Positions 55,031 through 62,693 of a stretch of 64,000 bases of DNA are shown here, in pieces. The translations under genes and the position numbers were made by a program. Below the pieces are notes generated by a model. The model was not told where the DNA came from. It saw only the letters and a program-made list of their open reading frames with translations, and made no database searches. Source of the stretch: Sandaracinaceae bacterium (GTDB lineage: Bacteria; Myxococcota_A; Polyangia; Polyangiales; Sandaracinaceae); NCBI GenBank assembly GCA_040218145.1, contig JAVJQK010000074.1:1-64000 (forward strand), given 5' to 3'. Position 1 is the stretch's first letter; every line of letters begins with the position of its first letter.

Positions 55031-55047
55031 CAGCCCGCAACGGGCTG
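55031..55047. promoter_or_regulatory. Small inverted repeat between divergent kinase and oxygenase genes
   Basis: CAGCCCG and CGGGCTG form a perfect 7-bp dyad with a CAA loop in the 75-bp gap between the starts at 55008 (minus) and 55084 (plus). A second GCTACC/GGTAGC dyad follows. Both may act as operators for either gene. Confidence 0.3.
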
Positions 55048-55083
55048 CTACCGCCAGGGCCTCCGATCTGGTAGCCCGAACGG

Positions 55084-56472
55084 GTGGACCATCCGTACCT
55101 GAGCGGGCCCTACGCGCCCATCGACACCGAGATCGACGTCACACTCGAGGTGGTCGAGGGCGAAGTGCCGCGTGATCTCTTCGGTGCCTACGTGCGCAAC
55201 GGCCCCAACCCGAAGCGCGCGCCGCTCGGCGCCCACCACTGGTTCGACGGCGACGGCATGCTGCACGCGGTGCACGCAGAGGACGGGACGCTGCGATACC
55301 GAAACCGCTTCGTCTCGACGGAGGCGACGCGGCGCGAGGACGAGGCGGGCCGGCCGCTGTGGCGCGGGCTGATGGAGTCCACCGCGGACAACCCGAAAGG
55401 TCAGCCCTACAAGGACACCGGCAACACCGACGTGGTCTTCCACAACGGGGAGCTGCTCACGCTCTGGTACATCTGCGGCGGCGCGCACCGGGCGGACGCG
55501 CGGACCCTCGAGAGCCGCGGCGCGCACTCCTTCGGGGGCGAGCGCCCGATGAAGCTCTCGGCCCACGCGAAGGTCGACGCCCGGAACGGCGAGCTGCTCT
55601 GGTTCGACTACGGGCCGCGCCCGCCCTTCATGCGCTACGGCGTCGTCGACGCGCAGGGCCAGCTCGCCCACGCCACGGACATCGATCTGCCGGGCCCGCG
55701 CCTCCCGCACGACATGGCGTTCACCGAGAACCACGCGATCCTCATGGACCTGCCGGTGTGGTTCCGCCCCGAGGCGCTGAAGGAGCGCAAGTGGATGGTC
55801 GACTACCACCGTGACGTGCCCGCGCGCTTCGGCGTGATCCCGCGCCGCGGGCAGGGCGCGGAGATCCGCTGGTTCGAGGCCGAGCCCTGCTACATCTACC
55901 ACTCGGTCAACGCGTGGGAGGAGGACGGCGCGATCGTCATGATCGGCTGCCGCTGCGACGATCCGATGCCGACGCCGAACCCGGAGGACGGCCGCTTCGC
56001 CCGCGCGCTGGCGAACCTGCGCCTGAGCGCGCGCCTGCACCGGTGGCGCTTCGACCTCGAGACCGGCGCGTGCACCGAGGAGGCCCTCGACGACCGCAAC
56101 GCGGAGTTCCCGTCGATCAACGCGCGCTTCGGCGGCCGCCCGTCGAAGTTCAGCTACCACATGGCCATCCCCGAGGCGCGCACGCTCTTCTTCGACGGGA
56201 TCGTCAAGTATGGCCCTCGAGGAGAGCTGTCGCGCCACACGTTCGGGCCCGGCGTCTTCGGGAGCGAGGCGCCGTTCGCGCCGCGCGAGGGAGCGACCGA
56301 GGAGGACGACGGCTACCTGCTGAGCTTCGTCCAGGACACCGCTCGCGATGTCTCGGAGCTCTGGATCTACGACGCGCGCGCGCTCGAGGAGGGTCCGCGC
56401 TGCAAGGCGGTGATCCCGCAGCGCGTCCCGCTCGGGTTCCACGCGACCTGGGTCGAGGGAGCGCAGCTGTGA
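55084..56472 (+). CDS. Carotenoid oxygenase (RPE65/CCD/lignostilbene dioxygenase family)
   Basis: A 462-residue non-heme iron enzyme; GTG start. The four iron-binding histidines are recognisable: His161 (LSAHAKVD), His209 (LPHDMAFTENH), His273 (IYHSVNAWEEDG) and His453 (GFHATW). The family N-terminus is present (YAPIDTEIDVTLEVVEGEVP, GAYVRNGPNP). These enzymes split C=C bonds in carotenoids or stilbenes to give aldehydes. The stop overlaps the first thiolase start (GTGA), an unexpected partner. Substrate not readable. Confidence 0.9.
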   Translation: MDHPYLSGPYAPIDTEIDVTLEVVEGEVPRDLFGAYVRNGPNPKRAPLGAHHWFDGDGMLHAVHAEDGTLRYRNRFVSTEATRREDEAGRPLWRGLMESTADNPKGQPYKDTGNTDVVFHNGELLTLWYICGGAHRADARTLESRGAHSFGGERPMKLSAHAKVDARNGELLWFDYGPRPPFMRYGVVDAQGQLAHATDIDLPGPRLPHDMAFTENHAILMDLPVWFRPEALKERKWMVDYHRDVPARFGVIPRRGQGAEIRWFEAEPCYIYHSVNAWEEDGAIVMIGCRCDDPMPTPNPEDGRFARALANLRLSARLHRWRFDLETGACTEEALDDRNAEFPSINARFGGRPSKFSYHMAIPEARTLFFDGIVKYGPRGELSRHTFGPGVFGSEAPFAPREGATEEDDGYLLSFVQDTARDVSELWIYDARALEEGPRCKAVIPQRVPLGFHATWVEGAQL

Positions 56473-57692
56473 CGGTCTTCGTGCTCGGCGGCGCCCAGAC
56501 CGACTTCGGGCGCAACTACAGCCGCGAGGGACTCGGCGTCGACGCGCTCATGCGAGACGCGGTGGAGGCGGCCCTCGAAGACACGGGCGTGGGACCGGAC
56601 GCGATCGACGCGGCCCACGTCGGCAACTTCACGGCGGAGCTGTTCTCTCGCCAGGGGCAGCTCGGCGGGGTGCTCGCGAGCCTGCACGAAGACCTCGCCG
56701 GCGTCCCCACCGCCCGCCACGAGGCGGCCTGCGCGTCCGGCAGCGTCGCCGCCCTCGCCGCCACGGCGGAGATCGAGGCCGGCCGCTACGACACGGTGCT
56801 CGTGGTGGGCGTCGAGCAGATGCGCAACGTGAAGGGCGACGTGGCGGCCGAGTACCTCGGGTGCGCCGCGTGGACCGGGCGCGAGGCCGAGGACGCGCGC
56901 TACGTCTGGCCCGCGCTCTTCAGCCGGGTCGCGGAGGAGTACGAGGCCCGCTACGGGCTCGACCGCGCGCACCTCGTCGAGGTCGCGCAGATCGATCTCG
57001 ACAACGCGCAGCGAAACCCGGTCGCGCAGACCCGCGGCTGGCAACTCAGCGACGCGATGTACGCGGAGGACGACGAGGCCAACGCCATCGTGGAGGGCCG
57101 CCTGCGCCGACAGGACTGCGGCCGGATCACCGACGGCGCGGCGGCGGTGGTGCTGGCCGGCGAAGAGGCCGCCCGCGCGTGGGCGCAGCGACGCGGGGTG
57201 TCGCTCGACGCCGTGCCGCGCATCCTCGGCTGGGGCCACCGCACCGCCCCGATGGTGCTCGAGGACAAGCTGCGCGCGAGCCGCGAGGGCCCGTGGGTCT
57301 TCCCCCACCTGCGGCAGACCCTCGAGGACGCGTGGCGACGGGCCGGCATGCAGGGCGCGCGCGACGCGGATCTCCTCGAGGTGCACGACTGCTTCTCCAT
57401 CACCGGCTACGCCATCGTCGATCACCTCGGGCTCGCCCCGCCGGGGGAAGCCTTCCGCCCGCTCGAGGAGGGCGTCTTCCGACGAGATGGCGCGCTGCCG
57501 ATGAACCCGAGCGGCGGCCTGATCGGGCTCGGCCACCCCGTCGGCGCGACCGGCGTGCGCATGCTGCTCGACGGCGCGAAGCAGGTGCGCGGCGAGGCGG
57601 GCGCGATCCAGGTCGAGGGCGCGAAGCGCGCGCAGACGCTCAACCTCGGCGGGAGCGCGACCACCACCGTCAGCTTCGTCGTGGGCGTGTGA
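56469..57692 (+). CDS. Thiolase family protein (SCP-x/acetyl-CoA acetyltransferase-like)
   Basis: A 407-residue thiolase-fold enzyme; GTG start coupled to the upstream oxygenase stop. Active-site residues: nucleophile Cys88 in HEAACASGSVAAL, a HDCFSITGYAIVDHLGL motif (His and Cys near 300), and the GGLIGLGHPVGATGVRML signature with its catalytic His. Of the two, it is the one most like SCP-x/acetyltransferase thiolases, which act in lipid or sterol side-chain breakdown. Substrate unknown. The stop overlaps the next thiolase start. Confidence 0.88.
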   Translation: MTVFVLGGAQTDFGRNYSREGLGVDALMRDAVEAALEDTGVGPDAIDAAHVGNFTAELFSRQGQLGGVLASLHEDLAGVPTARHEAACASGSVAALAATAEIEAGRYDTVLVVGVEQMRNVKGDVAAEYLGCAAWTGREAEDARYVWPALFSRVAEEYEARYGLDRAHLVEVAQIDLDNAQRNPVAQTRGWQLSDAMYAEDDEANAIVEGRLRRQDCGRITDGAAAVVLAGEEAARAWAQRRGVSLDAVPRILGWGHRTAPMVLEDKLRASREGPWVFPHLRQTLEDAWRRAGMQGARDADLLEVHDCFSITGYAIVDHLGLAPPGEAFRPLEEGVFRRDGALPMNPSGGLIGLGHPVGATGVRMLLDGAKQVRGEAGAIQVEGAKRAQTLNLGGSATTTVSFVVGV

Positions 57693-58855
57693 GCGCCTGG
57701 ATCGTCGACGGCGTGCGCACCCCACGCGGGCGAGGGCGCGAGGGCGGCGAGCTCTCGTCGATCCCCCCGGTGAGGCTCCTGGCCGATCTCCTCTCCACGC
57801 TCCGCGAGCGCACGGGCCACGGCGCGGTGGACGACGTCGTCATCGGCTGCGCGATGCCCACCGCGGAGCAGGGCACGTGCGTGGCGCGCATGGCCGCGCT
57901 GCTGGCCGAGATCGAGAGCGGGGGCACGACGGTGAGCCGCTTCTGCGCAAGCGGGTTGGACGCGATCGCGACCGCCGCGGCCCGCGTCGAGGGCCGGATG
58001 GAGTCGCAGATCATCGCGGGCGGCGTCGAGTCGCTCAGCCGGGTGCCGATGTTCTCCGACCGTGGGCCCTGGAGCTTCGACCCCGAGGTGGCCGAGGCGA
58101 CGGGCTTCATCCACATGGCGGTCGCGGCGGATCTGCTCGCGTCCAGGGCGTCCATCTCTCGCCACGCGCTCGACGCGTACGCGCTGGAGTCCCACCGCCG
58201 CGCGGCCCGCGCCCGCGACGACGGCGCGTTCGACCGGAGCCTCACGCCGACGGCGGGGCTGGCCGCGGACGCGCTGATCCGGGATGGGCTGACGATGGAC
58301 GAGCTCTCGGCGCGACCGGGCGCGTTCGGTGAGCTGCTCGACGACGACGCGCGACGCCGCATCGCGCGGCGCTACCCGGACGTCACGGTCGAGGCGCGAC
58401 ATCACGCGCGGAGCGCGCCGGGCCTGGCCGACGGCGCCGCCGCCTTGCTCCTCGCGGACGACGCGGCGCTCGAGGCGCTCGGCCACGCGCCGCGCGGACG
58501 CGTGATCGCCTGGGCGCACGCGGCGGTCGAGCCGACCCTCATGCTCCACGGGAACGTCGCCGCCACCGAGCTCGCCCTGGCGCGGGCCGGCCTCGCGGTC
58601 TCCGACATCGATCTCTTCGAGGTCAACGAGTCGTTCGCAGCGGTGCCGCTCCACTTCTCCACGGAGCTCGGGGTGCCGCTCGAGCGACTGAACGTGCACG
58701 GCGGCGCGATCGCGATGGGTCATCCCCTCGGCGCGACCGGCGGCGTGCTGACGCTCACCGCCCTCGACGCCCTCGAGCGACGGGGAGAGCGGCGCGCGGT
58801 CGTCTCGATCTGCGGCGGCGCGGGCGTCGCCACCGCGCTGGTCCTCGAGCGCTGA
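57689..58855 (+). CDS. Acetyl-CoA C-acyltransferase (FadA-like thiolase)
   Basis: A 388-residue thiolase; GTG start coupled (GTGA). Nucleophile Cys86 in VSRFCASGLDAIATAA, His in NVHGGAIAMGHPLGATGGVL, and the final Cys in VSICGGAGVATALVLER are all present. The length and NESFAAV motif fit degradative beta-ketothiolases, which release acetyl-CoA or propionyl-CoA. Third gene of the carotenoid oxygenase-thiolase-thiolase unit. It converges on copA with a 22-bp gap. Confidence 0.9.
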   Translation: MSAWIVDGVRTPRGRGREGGELSSIPPVRLLADLLSTLRERTGHGAVDDVVIGCAMPTAEQGTCVARMAALLAEIESGGTTVSRFCASGLDAIATAAARVEGRMESQIIAGGVESLSRVPMFSDRGPWSFDPEVAEATGFIHMAVAADLLASRASISRHALDAYALESHRRAARARDDGAFDRSLTPTAGLAADALIRDGLTMDELSARPGAFGELLDDDARRRIARRYPDVTVEARHHARSAPGLADGAAALLLADDAALEALGHAPRGRVIAWAHAAVEPTLMLHGNVAATELALARAGLAVSDIDLFEVNESFAAVPLHFSTELGVPLERLNVHGGAIAMGHPLGATGGVLTLTALDALERRGERRAVVSICGGAGVATALVLER

Positions 58856-58877
58856 TATCCTCCCGCACGCCTGCAAA

Positions 58878-61406
58878 TCAGGGGCGGAATGAGCGGAGCC
58901 GGAGCGCGTTGCCGATGACCGAGACGCTCGAGAAGCTCATCGCCGCCGCCGCGATCATGGGGCTCAGCAAGAGCCCGAAGACCGGGTAGAGCACGCCCGC
59001 CGCGACGGGCACGCCGAGCGCGTTGTAGCCGAAGGCGAAGACGAGGTTCTGCTTGATGTTGCCGAGCGTCGCGTGGCTCAACGCGATCGCCCGGACCACG
59101 CCGCGCAGATCCCCCTTCACGAGGGTGACGCCCGCGCTCTCCATCGCGACGTCGGTCCCGGTGCCCATCGCGATCCCGACGTCGGCGAGCGCGAGCGCGG
59201 GGGCGTCGTTGATGCCGTCCCCGGCCATCGCGACGACGCGCCCCTCGCCCTTCAGGCGCGCTACCACGTCGCGCTTCTCGTCGGGCCGCACGTCGGCGAT
59301 CACCTCGTCGATGCCGAGCTCCGCGGCCACCGCGCGCGCCGTCGCCTCGGCGTCCCCGGTGAGCATGACGATCCGCAAGCCCTCCTCACGCAGGCGCGCC
59401 AGGGCCTCGGGCGTGCTCTCCTTGATCGGGTCGGCCACCGCGATCAGCCCGACCAGCGCGCCGTCCACCGCGACGTACATCACCGTGCGTCCCTCGGCGC
59501 GCCAGCGCTCCGCCCGCGCCTCGTGAGCGTCGTGCTCCGGCTGCCCCGAGAGCGCGAGCGCCTCCATCATGGCCGCGTTGCCGACGCGCACGTCGTGCGG
59601 CCCGACCTGGGCGCGCGCGCCCTGACCCGTGACGGACTCGAAGTCGCGCGCCGAGGGCACGTCCAGCCCGCGCTCGCGCACTCCGTCGACGATCGCCGCC
59701 GCGAGGGGGTGCTCGCTCTGCGCCTCCACCGCCGCGACCAGCGCCAGCGTCTCGTCGTCCACCGTCACGTCCACGAGCGCGGGGCGCCCTTCGGTGAGCG
59801 TGCCGGTCTTGTCCACCACGAGCGTGTCCACGTCGCGCAGCCGCTCGATGGCCTCCGCGTTGCGGAAGAGCACCCCGAGCGAGGCGCCCTTCCCCGTCGC
59901 GACCATGATGCTCATCGGCGTCGCGAGGCCGAGCGCGCACGGGCACGCGATGATGAGGACCGCGATGGCGTTGACGAGCGCGTAGGCGAGCCGCGGCTCG
60001 GGCCCCACGAGCGACCACACCGCGAAGGTCACGACGGAGGCGGCGATCACGATCGGCACGAACCAGCCGCTGACCCGATCCGCGATGCGCTGGATCGGCG
60101 CCTGGCTGCGCTGCGCCTCCGCGACCATCTGCACGATGCGCGACAGGAGCGTCTCGGTCCCCACCTTGTCCGCGCGGATCAACAGCGCGCCGGTCCCGTT
60201 GACCGTCGCGCCCACCACCTCGTCGCCCTCGCCCTTGTCGACGGGGAGCGGCTCTCCCGTGATCATCGACTCGTCGACCGCGGAGCGCCCCTCGAGCACG
60301 ACGCCGTCCACGGGCACCTTCTCTCCGGGGCGCACCCGCAGGCGATCACCGACCCGCACGCTCTCGAGCGGCACGTCGCGCTCCGCGCCGTCCTCCTCGA
60401 CCCGCCGCGCGGTCTTTGGCGTCATGCCGAGCAGCTGCCGGATGGCGGAGCTGGTCGCGGCGCGCGCGCGCAGCTCCAGCACCTGCCCGAGCAGGATGAG
60501 GGTGACGATGACGCCAGCCGCCTCGAAGTAGACGGCGACCGCGCCGTGGTGGCGGAACGCGGCCGGGAAGATACCGGGCACGAGCGCGGCGACGAGGCTG
60601 TAGCCGTAGGCGACGCCGACCCCCAGGCCGATCAGCGTGAACATGTTGAGGCTGCGGTTGGCGACCGATCGCGCGGCGCGCACGTAGAACGGCCACGCGG
60701 CCCAGAGCGCGATCGGGGTCGCGAGCGCGAGCTCCACGAAGACGCGGCCGCGCGCGCCGAAGAGCGCGGACATCGGCGCCCCGGGCAGCATGTCCCCCAT
60801 CGCGACGACGAGGAGCGGGGCGGCGAGCGCGAGGCTGATCCAGAAGCGCCGGCTCATGTCGGTCAGCTCGGGGTTGTCGGGCGCCTCGGCGCTCAGCACG
60901 CTCACCGGCTCGAGCGCCATCCCGCAGATCGGGCAGTCCCCGGGCTCCGGCTCGACCACCTCGGGGTGCATCGGGCACGTATACTTCGTCACGGTGGAGA
61001 CCGCGCTCACCGGCTCGAGGGCCATGCCGCACTGCCCGCAGTCGGCGGGTCCGACGCTGGTCTCCTCCGGGTGCATGGGGCAGACATGCGGCACGCCCTC
61101 CGCGGCCGGGTCCGGCGCCTGCGGCGACGTGTAGCGCTCCGGCTCGGCCTCGAACTTCTCGCGACAGCCCGCGCGGCAGAACCAGTGGCGCGTCCCCTCG
61201 TGCTCGGCGCGGTGGGGCGACGCCTTGGTGATCGTCATGCCGCAGACGGGGTCCTTCACCTCGAGGTGCGTCTCGGGATCCGCCTCCGCCTTCTCGCGGC
61301 AGCCCGCCCGGCAGAAGTAGAAGTCCTTGCCGCGGTGCTCGAGGTGATGCGGGGAGGCCTCGGTGACCGACATGCCGCACACGGGATCGCGGAGCTCGGT
61401 GTCCAT
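58878..61406 (-). CDS. copA: Copper-exporting P1B-type ATPase with YHS and heavy-metal-binding N-terminus
   Basis: An 842-residue Cu(+) ATPase. N-terminus: two YHS-type units (about 6-43 and 51-92; each DPVCGM-x-CRAGCREK) and two CPMHPE-C-x-x-CGMALEP heavy-metal-binding units (about 107-133 and 142-168), with no HMA ferredoxin-like domain. Core: about eight membrane helices; [14 protein letters not shown] actuator loop; CPC at 488-490; phosphorylation site DKTGT at 532-536; [10 protein letters not shown]; and the last-helix signature [14 protein letters not shown]. The CPC plus the last-helix motif mark Cu(+) specificity. It shares one base with the csoR stop (TGATG) and follows csoR in the operon. 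Confidence 0.92.
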   Translation of the reverse strand: MDTELRDPVCGMSVTEASPHHLEHRGKDFYFCRAGCREKAEADPETHLEVKDPVCGMTITKASPHRAEHEGTRHWFCRAGCREKFEAEPERYTSPQAPDPAAEGVPHVCPMHPEETSVGPADCGQCGMALEPVSAVSTVTKYTCPMHPEVVEPEPGDCPICGMALEPVSVLSAEAPDNPELTDMSRRFWISLALAAPLLVVAMGDMLPGAPMSALFGARGRVFVELALATPIALWAAWPFYVRAARSVANRSLNMFTLIGLGVGVAYGYSLVAALVPGIFPAAFRHHGAVAVYFEAAGVIVTLILLGQVLELRARAATSSAIRQLLGMTPKTARRVEEDGAERDVPLESVRVGDRLRVRPGEKVPVDGVVLEGRSAVDESMITGEPLPVDKGEGDEVVGATVNGTGALLIRADKVGTETLLSRIVQMVAEAQRSQAPIQRIADRVSGWFVPIVIAASVVTFAVWSLVGPEPRLAYALVNAIAVLIIACPCALGLATPMSIMVATGKGASLGVLFRNAEAIERLRDVDTLVVDKTGTLTEGRPALVDVTVDDETLALVAAVEAQSEHPLAAAIVDGVRERGLDVPSARDFESVTGQGARAQVGPHDVRVGNAAMMEALALSGQPEHDAHEARAERWRAEGRTVMYVAVDGALVGLIAVADPIKESTPEALARLREEGLRIVMLTGDAEATARAVAAELGIDEVIADVRPDEKRDVVARLKGEGRVVAMAGDGINDAPALALADVGIAMGTGTDVAMESAGVTLVKGDLRGVVRAIALSHATLGNIKQNLVFAFGYNALGVPVAAGVLYPVFGLLLSPMIAAAAMSFSSVSVIGNALRLRSFRP

Positions 61407-61684
61407 CACGAGGCCATGTACCGCTCGAAGACCTTGGCCAGCTCGGCCGCCTTCGCTTCGCGCTCGGCGGGATCGTGCGACGCGAAGGCATCCGTCACGC
61501 AGGTGTCGACGTGCGAGCGCAGGAGCACGCCGCCCGCCTTGCCGAGCGCGGCTCGCGCTGCGGCGATCTGCATCAACAGGTCGACGCAGTAGCGCTCGTC
61601 CTCGAGCATGCGGAGCACGCCCTCGACCTGTCCCACGGCGCGCTTGAGCCGCGCGCGCACGTCCTTCTTCGTACCTTCGTCCAT
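61406..61684 (-). CDS. csoR: Copper-sensing transcriptional repressor CsoR
   Basis: A 92-residue helical repressor of the CsoR/RcnR family. The Cu(+) ligands Cys33 ([10 protein letters not shown]), His58 and Cys62 (RSHVDTCVT) keep the exact CsoR spacing of 25 and 4 residues. With Cu(+) bound, CsoR leaves its operator and copA is made. It is the first gene of the operon with copA and is preceded by a matching operator. The predicted transcription start lies only about two bases before its ATG, so the mRNA may be leaderless. Confidence 0.92.
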   Translation of the reverse strand: MDEGTKKDVRARLKRAVGQVEGVLRMLEDERYCVDLLMQIAAARAALGKAGGVLLRSHVDTCVTDAFASHDPAEREAKAAELAKVFERYMAS

Positions 61685-61689
61685 CGCGC

Positions 61690-61721
61690 ATACCTATAGG
61701 GGGTAGGGGTACCAGTGGCAA
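61690..61721 (-). promoter_or_regulatory. csoR-copA promoter with CsoR-type operator
   Basis: On the minus strand a -35 box TTGCCA (61721-61716) and a -10 box TATAGG (61698-61693) are separated by 17 bp. The spacer and -10 contain the CsoR-like GC-tract palindrome TACCCCCTATAGGTAT (within 61690-61713), which resembles known CsoR operators of the TACCC-CCTA-GGGTA type. The overlap of the operator with the -10 box fits repression by CsoR. Confidence 0.7.
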
Positions 61722-61736
61722 GGGCTGATCAGCCCT
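61721..61736. promoter_or_regulatory. Perfect palindrome between csoR and the XRE regulator
   Basis: AGGGCTGATCAGCCCT is a perfect 16-bp palindrome just beside the csoR -35 box and 37 bp before the XRE start. It is a candidate operator for the XRE regulator or another dimeric factor. Confidence 0.5.
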
Positions 61737-61773
61737 GATTGCAAAGAGCTTTAGATAGTGCGACCGTCTAGCC

Positions 61774-62223
61774 GTGGACGACGCCATCGGGACACGCATC
61801 GCCGAGGCGCGGGAGCGCGCCGGGCTCAACCGGAACCAGCTCGCGCGCGCGCTCGGCACGTCGTGGCAGCACGTCGATCACTGGGAGAAGGGGCGCACGC
61901 GCCCCACGCTCGAGTCGGTGCGCAAGATCGCCGAGGTGCTCGAGGTCCCGGTCGAGTCCCTCCTGGGTCTCCGCGACATGGCCCCGAACAACGCCTACGA
62001 GCGCTACCTCGAGGAGAAGGCGCCCGCCGACCTCACCGAAGAAGAGGCGAGCTGGCTCGAGGCCGCGCCCTTGCCCGAGGACGTGAGCCCGGACGCCTAC
62101 CATGCGTTGCTCTCGGAGCTGCGTCGCCTCACGCGCGTCCCCCGCTCCGGTACGCGGCGCAAGGTCGACCCGGCGCGCCTCCAGGCCGCCATGGCCGCGC
62201 GCGTGGAGGAGGAGGCGGGATGA
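61774..62223 (+). CDS. XRE family helix-turn-helix regulator
   Basis: A 149-residue protein with a GTG start. The HTH_3 domain occupies residues 4-60 ([20 protein letters not shown], then [16 protein letters not shown], then [16 protein letters not shown]). A helical C-terminal region ([20 protein letters not shown]) has no known ligand domain. It overlaps the response regulator start (ATGA) and is divergent from csoR; the 89-bp gap holds a palindrome. Confidence 0.85.
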   Translation: MDDAIGTRIAEARERAGLNRNQLARALGTSWQHVDHWEKGRTRPTLESVRKIAEVLEVPVESLLGLRDMAPNNAYERYLEEKAPADLTEEEASWLEAAPLPEDVSPDAYHALLSELRRLTRVPRSGTRRKVDPARLQAAMAARVEEEAG

Positions 62224-62693
62224 GCGACGGGGACGAAGGACGCCGCGAGGTCTGGGTCGTCGAAGACGACCGCGCGCTCCTCCAGGGGCTGCTCACCCTC
62301 ATCCGGGACCGGGGCCACCGCGCGCGCGGCTTCAGCGACCCGCGCCGCGCGCTGAAAGAGGCGCTCGCCCGGCCGCCGAAGGTGCTCATCACCGACTATC
62401 AGATGCCCGGCCTGGACGGCGTCGAGCTGGCGAAGACCCTGCGGGAGAAGCTGGGCCCGAAGGTGCCACGCATCTTCCTGGTGAGCGGCTCCCGCATGCG
62501 CCGCGTCGAGCTGACCCAGTTCGACCAGGTGCTCCGCAAGCCGTTCCGCTTCGTCGACCTGCTCGCGATGGTGGAGCGCGCGCTCGAGGGCCCGCGCCGC
62601 CGACGCTCCGGGCAGCGCCTTCGGGCCGTGGATCGGGCCGATCGCGAGGCGTTCGAGAGCCGCTCCAAGCGGCGCGCCGCGTCCGAGGAATGA
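62220..62693 (+). CDS. Response regulator with receiver domain and short basic tail
   Basis: A 157-residue protein: REC domain (about 8-125) with acidic pocket VVEDD, phospho-acceptor Asp in LITDYQMPGLDG, switch Ser (VSGS) and Lys in RKPF. A basic tail of about 30 residues (RRRRSGQRLRAVDRADREAF) has no recognised output domain. It is coupled to both the XRE gene and the downstream kinase gene (ATGA overlaps), so its partner may be that kinase rather than a histidine kinase. Confidence 0.88.
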   Translation: MSDGDEGRREVWVVEDDRALLQGLLTLIRDRGHRARGFSDPRRALKEALARPPKVLITDYQMPGLDGVELAKTLREKLGPKVPRIFLVSGSRMRRVELTQFDQVLRKPFRFVDLLAMVERALEGPRRRRSGQRLRAVDRADREAFESRSKRRAASEE

